Positions 21,750 through 31,982 of a DNA stretch of 64,000 nt are shown here, one piece after another. The notes beneath the pieces were generated by a model. It was not told the DNA's origin and did not search any database. It saw only the letters and a program-made list of their open reading frames with translations. A program made the translations under genes and the position numbers. The stretch lies in assembly GCA_034509735.1 (NCBI GenBank), contig JACGWO010000003.1, positions 14,756,001 through 14,820,000 of the forward strand. The letters run 5' to 3'. Each line of letters begins with the position of its first letter. Positions within the stretch are counted from its first letter, which is position 1. The stretch is from Sesamum alatum. Its lineage: Eukaryota; Streptophyta; Magnoliopsida; Lamiales; Pedaliaceae.

Positions 21750-23965
21750 TGAAGGACAAGCGGATCCGCCCGGGAGCGCGAGCGGAAGCGAGAAAATCGA
21801 AAATATAAAACTGAATCGCATATAAGGCGAAATCCCAAGGGGTGTACCCTTGGGTGCTCAACCGGGCGTTCGATGTAGGATATGTTAAAGTTAAAAGCAT
21901 ACTTATAACATATAGGGCATAGATGAAAAAGAAAGTTAAGATCTACTAAAGCGTAATAATCGTTACCTTGTAGATTTAACGTGTGCTCGGCTACTAGCGT
22001 TGTTCCCTTTTTTTTTTTCTTTCGGAATGCTCAGAAATCCAAACATATGGATTCTCCAAAGGTGATCCACACCACACCAGAAAAAAACTCACGTTCTCCT
22101 TGCTAGAAGAGAACGGGTTTAAGAAGGAATCAGTTTAAGAGAAGAACACTATGGATTAGTGTTCTCTTAAACCTACTTTATTCTTCTTCTTGATTCAAAA
22201 TCAAGTGAAGAACACAAGTGAAAAGGGGGGAGATGCCCGCGTGAGAGAGAGAGAGAGAGAGGAGAGGGCCGAATTTCTTCTTCTTTTTCCTAGAAAAAGA
22301 TGAATGATGATTCACTTATGCTAGGTGTTGTATATACTCATATATATACATAATTAATATGATTATTGGAATATGTCTAGGTTCATCCAAGGATGTCTAG
22401 ATACATTCCAATTAATCACCATTAATTCTTCAATCAAGCCTACCAAATTTGGTATGATTAAAAGGGAAGGGCTTGATTGGAGTTGATTTGTCTCTTTCGA
22501 AAAGAGATAAGTCAACATACCACCTTGCATGAAACATGGCTGATTTTGCTTCCTCCAAGGGAGCATTTCGGCCATGTCTAATTTGGGAAGAAGTCCAACT
22601 TCTTCTTATTCCAAAATAGGAATTATTTCTCCTCTCGGGTCAAATTTAACGGACCTGGTTTTTATCATAATCTAATTATGATGAACCCAACATTAAATCC
22701 AATTTAATATCCACTTAAATTATTCCCGTTGATCTTTTAATCCAATTAAAAGATCCAGCTTCTCAACTTTCCATATTTAATCGAAAATCCAATTTACCAA
22801 TTAAATGAGGGCCCGATACAATATCGGCCCGCCCATCCAATGGACTTTCCCTTAAGTAATCCAATTACTTATTTATCCTTCAAGATTGACTCCAAGTCAA
22901 TATCTCAACCTCCTCGGTGATTTGTGTGTGACCCTTTAGGTTCACCCTCAGCTAGACTTGGGCCCGTGTCCCACAAGGACCCGTTACCATAGGTGGCCGT
23001 CTAGCAATGGTCCATGGCACTAGAGACTAGGTGAATTGGCGTGAAAATTTAGGCACGATTACGTACGGGTACGGTCTTTCCATCTATCGTCTCCCGATCT
23101 TAGTCTAGGATTTGGAATTGGGCGTCGGTTCCCATCCTTGACTAGGCATCTATGCTTAATACTCGAGACTGCGTATGATTTATTGCATCGACACAGGAAA
23201 CCATTCCCTGTTCGACCAACCACTATGGCCACAGCTTTAAATAGCATGAACGTGTCTCCGAGTGCATAGGAGATAGCTCTGTCACATACTGACAGGGGAC
23301 GGATACTCTTCTTGGAATCCACCGTCCTCGCTACACAATCTGACTGGACTGGACAAGGCTTATGATGATCATCTTATAGAATGATCACCTCTCGCCAGAT
23401 CTAAGATACAACCGTCCTGTGCACGCGACTTCCATGATCCCTCAAGTTTGAGGACTCCTCCCGTACTATCGGAACCGGGAAAATCCAATCATATCGACCA
23501 AGGCTCCAAGGCTTCCATATGATGATCCCCACGAGTCAGTCCAGTCGGCTCGATCCCAGTCGGCCAACCCATCAAGATCGTGTAGGCGTCCCACACCTGT
23601 CGCCGATGAAACACGACAGTCATCCAATGAACACGACTCTTGATGCAAGTCTCAATAGGACTCTCGATGCCCTGTCTCGAGGTCCTCGACTTAGAACGTT
23701 TCAGACCCAACTCTAAATTAGTTGGTTTCATGACCACCATCCAATGCGTGGCCCAACTGCACGAGTTGTTAACCGTGGTCTGTGGGCTTTGTTGCGATAT
23801 AAGTAAAACACCGTTTTAACGAATGTGAAATGAGCGCAATAAAGTAAGCACCAAAAGTGACGAATACTCATTTTATTCATCACATGATAATATTACTTTA
23901 CATCGAGTTGTATAATAGGTTATAAATCGCCAAACCTATTGGCTTTCTGGTCACCTATTCTAACA
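21750..23965 (-). repeat. Left (3') LTR of Copia A
   Basis: 2,216 bp, aligning along its length with 31,983-34,206. It starts (plus strand) TGAAGGACAAGCGGATCCGC and ends CACCTATTCTAACA. It contains a (GA)n run near 22,242-22,262 and the conserved LTR core at about 22,924-23,035. Confidence 0.92.
22924..23035 (-). promoter_or_regulatory. Conserved LTR core shared by families A, B, D and E
   Basis: The plus strand shows GTGTGACCCTTTAGGTTCACC, CAGCTAGACTTGG, CCGTTACCATAGGTGGCCGT and CTAGCAATGGTCCATGGCAC then TAGAGACTAGGTGAAT. The same ordered blocks occur in LTR B (about 25,285-25,415), LTR D (63,321-63,434) and LTR E (41,598-41,702, inverted because E lies on plus). The rest of the LTRs is much less alike. 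Confidence 0.75.
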
Positions 23966-24085
23966 ATCTCCCACTTGACCTAAAGCCAATCACCCATTAA
24001 CCTCAACCCATCTTATCCAGATGCTGAGTATGGGCAATTTGCGACACGGGCTTAGTAAGTGGATCTGCTATGTTTTTCTGCGAAG
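23966..24085 (-). pseudogene. 3' end of Copia A pol and polypurine tract
   Basis: The minus strand reads ADPLTKPVSQ … HTQHLDKMG followed by a stop, the C-terminal end of the RNase H region, then AAGTGGGAGATTG directly before the LTR. Element E has the same ending (ADPLTKPMSQ … HLEKMG). The upstream part of the gene lies at 26,325 and beyond, on the other side of the solo LTR. Confidence 0.8.
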
Positions 24086-24653
24086 CTGACTGAAAGATTG
24101 TGTGGATCGGCCCGGGAGATTAACGCGAATAGCGGAAGCGCGAAATAGTGCGTAATAAAAAATTACAAAGCATAATTAAATGGAATTTAAATCATGCATA
24201 ACATACATAAACGAATCAAGGGGTGTGCCCTTGATTCTCCCGGGCGTTCGGTGTATCTCATGTTCAATAAAACACAACATGGAGGCCATAGAATTAGAAC
24301 AAAAAACATAATTAAAGGACCTACCCGGTTGTAGTTTTGTCTTCGTTTCGGCTACATGCATTGTTCCCCGTTTTGCACCAAGATCTCAAAGAAGAGACCC
24401 TCTAAATCATCTCACCCGCTGCACCGGAAAGCAACGAACCCTTGTGCTAGCAAGAAAATCATTGGGGAGAAGAGACATCGGTACACGCTATCAATTAACA
24501 CAACCAATGTCTCTTATGTTCTTAACTTGAATAAATCAAGAAGAACAAAGTAGTATTCTTGGAGATTAAGGAAAGGGGATGGATGAATTTGAGAGGGAAT
24601 TTGAGAGATGAGAGTTGTAGAGAATACTAGGTGTGAGTGTGTGTGTTTTTGAG

Positions 24654-24661
24654 TATTTATA
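24654..24661 (-). promoter_or_regulatory. TATA box in LTR B
   Basis: The minus strand reads TATAAATA within CTTCTATAAATACTC, about 565 nt before the 3' end of the LTR. It is present in this solo copy and at the equivalent place in the LTR at 35,931, and slightly altered in the one at 53,804. Confidence 0.55.
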
Positions 24662-24832
24662 GAAGATGGAATTTCCTATTCCTTCTCAAACTCTTCCAAA
24701 GAGACACACTTTGACTAGGATTTTGACCTAGTCAAATTAGGCTTTGATTAAGTCAAATTAATCATGGCCCTTCATCTCATCATTCTCTAGATCAAATCTT
24801 GTCTATCCATTTTGATGGGCTTTATGGAATGG

Positions 24833-25100
24833 GCCTATTTAATTCTAAATTAAATATTCCCATGGACTTTATATTAAATCATATTTAATATACTAATCCC
24901 ACTAATTAATTAATGGAAAGGACTTATTTAATTCTAAACTAAATAGTCCCATGGACTTTATATTAAATCCTATTTAATATACCAAGTCCATTAATTAATT
25001 CCATAGAATGGGATTATTTAATTCTAAATTAAACAGTCCCATGGACTTTATATTAAATCCTATTTAATATACCAAGCCCACTAATTAATTAATTCACCCT
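24833..25100. repeat. Three tandem units of about 90 bp in LTR B
   Basis: TATTTAATTCTAAATTAAAT, TCCCATGGACTTTATATTAA and CTATTTAATATAC … ATTAATTAAT recur three times (starting near 24,833, 24,923 and 25,013). The same triplication is present in the other two B LTRs (about 36,684-36,955 and 54,553-54,825), so it predates their spread. Confidence 0.85.
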
Positions 25101-26324
25101 TTTAATCTAATTAAAAGGAAAGCCCATGCTTTATAAAATTCATAAATCTAATTTATGAACTCAAGCCCGATTATTCCAAATAATCCATCGAGGCTTGAAT
25201 CTCCAAGAAGTATAATTTCATTCCATTAAATTAAACCTTCTCCCGGAATTAATTCCAAATTAATTCCCTTTCATTTGGTGTAGCGGGTGTGACTCTTTAG
25301 GTTCACCTTTTAGCTAGACTTGGACCTACTTTTTGTTATTTCATAACCAAAGTAGTCCGTTACCATGGGTGGCCATCTAGCAACGGTCCATGGCACTAGA
25401 GACTAGGTGAATTTATGGTGTGAACATTTAGGCTCCGAGTTATACGCAGGTGCGGTCCTACCGACGCTCGATACGTACGGGTACGGTCCTACTGTCGCCT
25501 GTCTCCCGGCCTTTAGTCTAGGGGTCGGTTCCCATTCTTGACTAGGCAATTATGCATTATGCTCGAGATAGGTTCAACTCGACGTAGGAAATCCTTTCCC
25601 ACTACATCAAGTGCTATGGCCATAGACTTTGTGAGTCTAAACCATCTCCGAGCGCATAGGAGATCTTGCTGTCATATCCTTTGACAGGGGACAGATCCTA
25701 TCTTGGAATTCACCGTTCTTACATACTCCGACTGCACTGGACGAGGCTTATGATGACCATGTAATATAACCGGTCAAATTTCACTATATCCAAGATACAA
25801 CCTTAGTATGTAGGGGACTGCCGTGATCCTCAAGTCCGAGGACTAATCCCGTACTATCGAAACCGGGAATACGAGTCATACCGACCAAGCCCGAGTGGCT
25901 TCCATATGACGATTCCCGCGAGTCACCTCAGTCGACCGCTCCCCAGCAGGCCGACCCACTAACACTGTTTAGACGATCCTCGTTACCCGTCGATGAAACA
26001 TGACAGCAGATGCTTAGTGCAAGTCTCAAATGGATTCTCGATGCCCTGTCTCGAGATTCCTTTGACTTGGAGTATTTCAGACTGATTCGGCAAAACTGAT
26101 TTCATGAACCTACCTCCAAGCGTAGTTCCAATTTCCCAAAATGTTATTTCAGTCTGTGGGCGTTTGTTGTGACATCGTAACAATGCAACCAGTAAGTACA
26201 ACAAACTTATGCCTATGAATCCTTACTACATTCATTAACATAATATTACTTGTTCACAGATTGACGAATGGTTCTCAGAACAGCCAATCCCATTGACTTT
26301 CTGGTCACCTATTCTAACACTGAC

Positions 26325-26732
26325 TCGGTCCATCCGAACGTCACCCCTGCTAACCATCTCTCTGAGCAGATGGTAGCGTCTAAGAATATGGTTGGATTGG
26401 TGATGAGATCTCGGTTCCTTTGCCTGTGCTATTGCGCCGTTGTTATTGCAGAAGATAATTACTGGCTCAACAATGCTAGGTACTACACCCAACTCTTGGA
26501 TGTAGCTCTTCATCGAAACCGCCTCCTTAGCAGCTTCCGAAGTTGTTATGTATTCAGACTCTGTGGTGGAGTCCGCCGTGGTAGCCTGCTTGGAACTCTT
26601 CCAAGCAACCACACCACCATTAAGTCTGAACACATAACCAGACTGAGACTTGGCATCATCGTCATCCGACTGGAAGCTAGCGTCGCTATAGCCCTCCAGT
26701 ATCAACTCTCCACCGCCATAGATCAGGAACAT
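26325..26732 (-). pseudogene. Copia A RNase H
   Basis: The minus frame carries YSDASFQSDDDDAKSQSGYV, the catalytic-Asp region of Ty1/Copia RNase H, then TADSTTESEYIT (catalytic Glu) and CNNNGAIAQAKEPRSHH, where the usual FCDNNGA Asp is replaced by Asn. Ends at D-R-V-S where solo LTR B was inserted. A TGG to TGA stop separates it from the RT segment (between 26,732 and 26,778). Inactive. Confidence 0.85.
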
Positions 26733-26777
26733 GTCCTTAGTCCTTTTCAGGTACTTTAGGATAGTCTTGACTGCACT

Positions 26778-27458
26778 TCAGTGTGCCTCCCCGGCACACG
26801 ACTGATATCGACTAGTTACGCTCAAAGCGAAAGCCACATCAGGTCTAGTGCACTGAACAACATACTGTATGCTGCCTACGGCTGAAGCATAGGGGATGTC
26901 CAACATCCGTTTAAGCTCCTCATCAGCCTTGGGAGACTGCTTCTTGGACAACTTAATTCCATGCCTTATAGGAAGGAATCCTCGTTTTGAGTTCTCCATC
27001 TTGAATCTCTTCAAGACTTTCTCAATATACGAGGACTGGGTCATTCCTAACATCCTTCTAGATCTATCCCTGTAGATCTTGATGCCAAGGATGTAGGATG
27101 CCTTGTCCATATCCTTCATGGAGAATTGTGTTGACAACCAAGCTTTAGTGGTACCCAACATCTTAGCATCATTCCCAATGAGCAAGATGTCATCCACATA
27201 AAGCACCAGAAACACAGCTGAGCTCCCACTGATCTTCTTGTATACACAAGGATCAAACTCGTTCTTGATGAAATCATATCCTTGTATGACTTCATCAAAA
27301 CGTATGTTCCAGCTTCGGGAAGCTTGTTTGAGGCCATAGATGGACCTTTGGAGACGGGAGACACTCTGCTCCTCTCCAACAGTTGTGAAACCTTCTGGCT
27401 GATCCATATAAATCTCTTCCTCTACGAAACCGTTGAGAAAGGCCGTTTTCACGTCCAT
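26778..27458 (-). pseudogene. Copia A reverse transcriptase
   Basis: Contains MDVKTAFLNGFVEEEIYMDQ, YGLKQASRSWN, LYVDDILLIGND (catalytic YVDD) and KAWLSTQFSMKDM. These are the RVT_2 motifs of Ty1/Copia elements. The frame is continuous with the integrase part but a TGG to TGA stop interrupts it at about 27,479. Confidence 0.9.
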
Positions 27459-27479
27459 CTGCCATATCTCATAGTCATA

Positions 27480-28775
27480 TCATGCTGCTATGGCAAGCAA
27501 TATCCGAATGGACTTAGGCATTACTACAGGCGAGTAGGTTTCCTCAAAATCGACCTCGGGTCGCTGAGTGTAACCTTTCGCCACAAGCCTGGCTTTGAAG
27601 GTTGTAACCTCCCCGTCAGCTCCAAGCTTACGTTTGTAGATACATTTACACCCCACGGGTTTTACCCCTTTGGGTGGGTCCACTAGGGTCCAAACCTGGT
27701 TTGTACCCATCGAGTGCATCTCGGATTTCATGGCCTCAAGCCACTTATCCGAATCGATGTCCGACATCGCTTCTCCGTACGTCTTTGGATCATTATCCAA
27801 CTGACCGGTCAGGCCCAGAAATCCATACCTATCAGGTGCATGGGATACTTTGGCCGACCTACGGAGGACTGGAACATTATCAGTGGGAACTACTGGTTCA
27901 GATGTCACTGCCGCCTTATGAGGTGCCTCACTTGATTCCTCAAGGAGTACCTCATCGCGTAGACTATCCGATGGAAAATCCTTTTCCAAGAACACTGCGT
28001 TTCGCGAGACAAAAACTTTTTGCTCGGAGGGATCATAGAAATAATACCCCGCAGTTTCTTTCGGATAGCCAATGAACCTGCATAAACTAGACCTCGAGTC
28101 CACTTTATCTCCCACTAATCTCTTGACATATGCAGGGCAACCCCACACTTTGAAGAATTTGTAGGAGGCCGGCTTGCCATGCCATATCTCATATGGCATC
28201 TGGGATATCTTCTTAGATGGCGCCAAGTTCAAAACTTTGGCCGCCATCTTAAGAGCGTATCCCCAGAAGGAAAGGGGGAGTTCAGTAAAACTCATCATTG
28301 ATCGGACCCTGTCCAACAAGGTCTGATTCCTCCTTTCAGACACACCATTAAGATGTGATGTTCCAGGAGGGGTCCACTGAGAGAGAATCCCATTCTCTTT
28401 TAGATAATCAGTAAACTCACCACTCAAATACTCTCCACCTCTGTCCGACCGAAGGGCTTTGATCTTTCTACCTGTTTGGTTCTCTACTTCAAGTCTGTAT
28501 TCCTTAAACCTTCCAAAGGTTTCAGACTTGTACCTCATTAGGTAAACATAACCATACCGTGAGTGAACATCGGTAAAGGTTATGAAGTATGAGTACCCAC
28601 CTCTAGCCTGAGTATTTAGTGGGCCACAGAAATCCGTATGGATCAAATCTAACATACCACTGGCTAGCGTGCTTTGTCCAACAAAGGGTTTTTTGGTCAT
28701 CTTTCCCTTCAGACAGGATTCGCAGATCGGTAGGTTGTCCAAATCGTCTATTTCTAGACTCTTTGAGTCCACCAA
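27480..28775 (-). pseudogene. Copia A integrase and start of RT
   Basis: 431 codons: the end of the pre-integrase zinc region (CESCLKGKMTKKPF), then the DDE core HTDFCGPL, LRSDRGGEY and NGVSERRNQTLLD, the C-terminal GKPASYKFFKVWGCPAYVK region, a variable linker, and the beginning of RT (WTLVDPPKGVKPVGCKCIYK). One of the usual Trp of C-K-W is changed to Cys. The catalytic residues are all present, but the frame is closed by stops at both ends. Confidence 0.9.
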
Positions 28776-29144
28776 CCTTCTTATCCTATCTTTAGAGATA
28801 TGACCTAACCTTGCATGCCATATCTGTGCGTTATTATGATCATCACGTTTTCATTTGTGTTCTGCAGTCATAATCCAATTAGACTGTTGAAGTATGTACA
28901 GACCGTTGACCAATGTACCAAGCAGATGAGAAATACCATCTTTAATAATGAAAAAGCCATTTTTATTAATGGTAAATTCAAATCTCTCCTTATCAAGCAC
29001 CGGGATGGAAGTAATGCTTTTAATCATGCTAGGTACATAGAAACAATCGTTCAGTATAATCCTAACATGACTACTAATGGCTAACTCCATTGACCTTACG
29101 GCTTCCGCAGCAACGGCCTTGCCATCGCCTAGCCTCAGGATCAT
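28776..29144 (-). pseudogene. Copia A protease/pre-integrase region
   Basis: Reads ILRLGDGKAVAAEAV, FYVPSMIKSITSIPVLD, LLGTLVNGLYILQQ and then, after a stop near 28,851, the WHARLGHISKDRI pre-integrase motif. It aligns with the intact-looking region of element E. A single-base loss just after the D-T of the protease active site puts this part out of frame with gag. Confidence 0.8.
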
Positions 29145-29155
29145 CTCATCCTTGG

Positions 29156-30133
29156 TTAGCCTTCTGCTTCTTTGCAGTGCCTACAAATCATTGCAGATGT
29201 GAGCACCACACTGGTATCCAATACCCATGAAGCAGAATTAGTTATCATGTTTACTTCAATCACAAATATACCTGGGTTGGAGAGGAGTTGTGGGCACTCC
29301 CTTTTCCAATGCCCCTTCTCTTGGCAATGCATGCAGACATCATTTGCCTTGGACTTCTGAGAACCACGGGCCTTCCCTTTCCCTTTGCTCGGTCCCACCG
29401 GAGCAACAGGGACGCCCGGAGCGCGAGCAGGAGCCGCAACCGTCTTCCCTTTTTCCTTATTCCTCTTCCAGCGTCCGGCCCTCTTGCCATTCGCCTTAGA
29501 GGTCGAAGCCTCTCCTATCAATACCGCCGGCGCCGACTTGTGGGTTGTTGCCTCGTATTCGACCAGCATGTTGATCAACTCATGAATAGACTTCTCAAGT
29601 CCGTTCATGTTGTAGTTTACAACAAATGGGTCATAGGACGAAGGAAGCGACTAGAGGATCACATCAATGTACGTGTCATTGTTAAGCCCAGCTTTAAGGT
29701 CCTCGAGTTTCTCCACTAGGGAGAGCAGCTTGACCCCATGACTTTGTACAGACGCTCCTTCAGCAAGCTTGGTGCCGAAGAATGCTTTTGTGGCGATATA
29801 TCTAATATGCCTATCCGGAATCGCATAAACCTTGTTCAAGTGGAGCATTATGGTGGAGACGTTGTCCAGCTTCTCATACTGCTTCTGGATGTCGTTAGAC
29901 ATTGAAGCCAGTATGATACTGCGTACTTTTCGGTTGTCCTCATGCCATTTCTCGAACGTCAAATGTTCTTCTGGCGTGGACCCCTCCGGTAAGTTGCTCG
30001 GCGGCGGCTCATCCAAGACGTAGCCTTGGTTCTCGAAATCGAGGACAATCCCCAGGTTTCTTAGGCAGTCCGAGTAGTTTGTTCCGTTGAATTTATTAGT
30101 CTCAAGTACCATAATTAATGGATTCTTAGACAT
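29156..30133 (-). pseudogene. Copia A gag (with zinc knuckle and protease start)
   Basis: Starts MSKNPLIMVLETNKFNGTNY, the Copia gag N-terminus, through YIDVIL where CAG has become TAG (29,651-29,653). It then continues in the same frame through a basic Lys/Arg-rich linker, a CCHC zinc knuckle (CMHCQEKGHWKREC) and SWVLDT of the protease. The usual DTG active site reads DTS here and the frame then shifts. Structural capsid protein of the virus-like particle; now a pseudogene. Confidence 0.9.
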
Positions 30134-30229
30134 ATTTACATTCTTGAAAATGTAAAGCAGAAATTAGCAGATGATGGTAATATTATTGTTCAAGTTGAAG
30201 ACTTGGTCTTTTAGTCTTTAACCTTGCCA

Positions 30230-30238
30230 CTATTTATA
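30230..30238 (-). promoter_or_regulatory. TATA-like box upstream of Copia A gag
   Basis: TATAAATAG on the minus strand, 97 nt before the gag ATG, preceded by TTTCG. Element E has the identical box 112 nt before its gag. In B the same site reads TAGAAATAG. Confidence 0.5.
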
Positions 30239-31375
30239 CGAAAGTCCGCCACTCTCAAGCGGAGTTTCGGGAAACCATTTTCTAGTGGGCTCGGGATCCA
30301 CAAGCGTAATCTCCATGCCCCGCTTTTACGATTCACATGAAGAAGACCTCGTGGGAGATATCCAAATATCATTCTCATCCAATGAGATTTCCATGATATT
30401 TTGCCTCACCTATTCGCATGGTCCCGAGGACTCCAAGCGAACCATGTTACTCAGTGTTGGGCCCGACCCATTAACCAAATCATGCCTCAAACTGTCGCCC
30501 CCCACGACTCGTGAGACAGGGAAACAACGAGCGCAGTCTTTTTGTTCACAATAATGGTGCAGCTTTCCCTTAGTCCAAGTGTGCCACGACTCGTGAGACC
30601 ACACTTGGGTAGTGGTAGCTTCCTCACCAAATTGCTGTGGATGGAAGGCTTGGACAGATCAAAATACCATTTTGATCCAAGTTCGTTTTGGGCCTAATAT
30701 TTAATTTGGTCCAACCAAATGAGAGTTTGTGTATGACCGAGACCTCATCACATTATGGTGTTTTAGCATGCATAAATATCCAATATTTAAAGTGATAAAT
30801 AAATACGCGCATGCAGAAAACATAGCATACCCTTGTTAGGATGATCACAAGCCCAACCTATGCGACCCACTGAGCCTGCAGTGAGTCTATGGTCTGTCCA
30901 GGGTGGTCCTAAATTATTACAAAATAATATACCCATTGTCATTCCAATGGGTCTTGTAATGCTCTTGTTTCACGCCTTGATGCTCCACCTTGGGGTCCCT
31001 AACTCCATATGCTTGTTAAAATCAAAAACTCATCCATAGACAAGGTCTAGGGCTCTTTGTGATCATCCCATGTTGATGCCATCAACGCACATAACACAAT
31101 TATTCCAAATAATCATGCATTAAACCAATGGATATTCCAAATATCCAAGTGATGTCCAACATCACAAAAGTATAAATATATAAACAATATGCAAAATTCA
31201 AATTTAATGGACATTACAAACAATGCATCCAATGCATGTATTAATCCCAAATTAATTAAGTAAATTTAATCTAAAGAATAATCCAATTATTCCAAAATCA
31301 AATGTGCAAAATTAATACATTTTCAGAATAATGTGCAGAAAATACACAAAATCAAATTTTCTAGAAAATATCGAG

Positions 31376-31712
31376 AAACGGCACAAAACGGCCCAGCCGT
31401 TGTGCCTGCCGGCCAGCCGCGTGCATAGGGTAGCACGCGCGTGCGCGCACGTGCTCTGTGCCGCGCTGGCCTCGGCCGGCAGCGCCCGCCTGCGCACAGC
31501 GCGTGTGCTGGCCCAAGCCCAGCGCGCGCAGACACCCGCCTGCGCGGGGCCACGGTGTGCGTGGCCACCCCTGTCAGCACGCACGCTGGCAGGCACACCG
31601 GCCAGGCCTGCGCGCAGGAGTGAGCCCGTGCGCACCCAGCAGCGCGACTGCCAGCCAATGACCGGCCAGCAGGGGCGGCAGCGAACTGCTGCCGCTGCCG
31701 CTGCTGTGCAAA
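31376..31712. other. GC-rich tract in the leader of Copia A
   Basis: Very GC-rich, full of CGCGCG and GCCGGCC, inside AT-rich DNA. Long open frames in several phases on both strands follow from the lack of A/T-rich stop codons and are not taken as genes. A (TA)n run follows at 31,713-31,736. Confidence 0.85.
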
Positions 31713-31966
31713 ATGTATATATATATATATATATATTTTCATGTTTTTCAACATCATTTTTCAGCACAAAACAGTAATCATATTTTGAAAAGAAGCATGC
31801 AATTTTAGATCCAATCTAATAAAAATAAGCATGCCAAAAGTCCATCAAATTCAAACAATTGCATCATCATATTATTCACATATTTATGTAAACTAACATG
31901 CTATTAAAGCCATAAAAGCAAGTAGATCATGCCAAGCACATAAATCTATGCCCCTTACATCGAACT

Positions 31967-31980
31967 GGGCTCTGATACCA
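31967..31980 (-). other. Primer-binding site of Copia A
   Basis: The minus strand reads TGGTATCAGAGCCC, complementary to the 3' end of plant initiator tRNA-Met, two bases from the 5' LTR end. Confidence 0.9.
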
Positions 31981-31982
31981 CT

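Larger units (their letters stand above)
24091..26319 (-). mobile_element. Solo LTR of family B inserted in Copia A
   Basis: 2,229 bp starting TGAAAGATTGTGTGGATCGG and ending CACCTATTCTAACA, flanked by perfect 5-bp duplications CTGAC (24,086-24,090 and 26,320-26,324). It aligns along its length with the two LTRs of element B (35,931 and 53,804). No internal sequence remains, so it arose by recombination between the LTRs of an inserted element. It splits A's pol between D-R-V-S and the A-D-P-L-T-K-P block. Confidence 0.93.
30134..31966 (-). other. Leader of Copia A (about 1.85 kb)
   Basis: Non-coding region between the primer-binding site and gag. Going towards gag it holds a GC-rich block (31,376-31,712), a stem-loop (30,864-30,887), a second stem-loop (30,704-30,720), two CACGACTCGTG palindromes (30,585-30,595 and 30,503-30,513) and a TATA-like box (30,230-30,238). 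The same items in the same order occur in elements B and E. Confidence 0.8.

Noticed and set aside
26268..26759. 163-codon plus frame in Copia A
   Set aside because: Antisense shadow of the RNase H gene.
27311..27686. Antisense frames in the RT/integrase regions of A and E
   Set aside because: They mirror the coding strand, which carries all known motifs.
31312..31777. Frames of 144-151 codons on both strands in the leader of A
   Set aside because: Same reason as the GC-rich tract of E.
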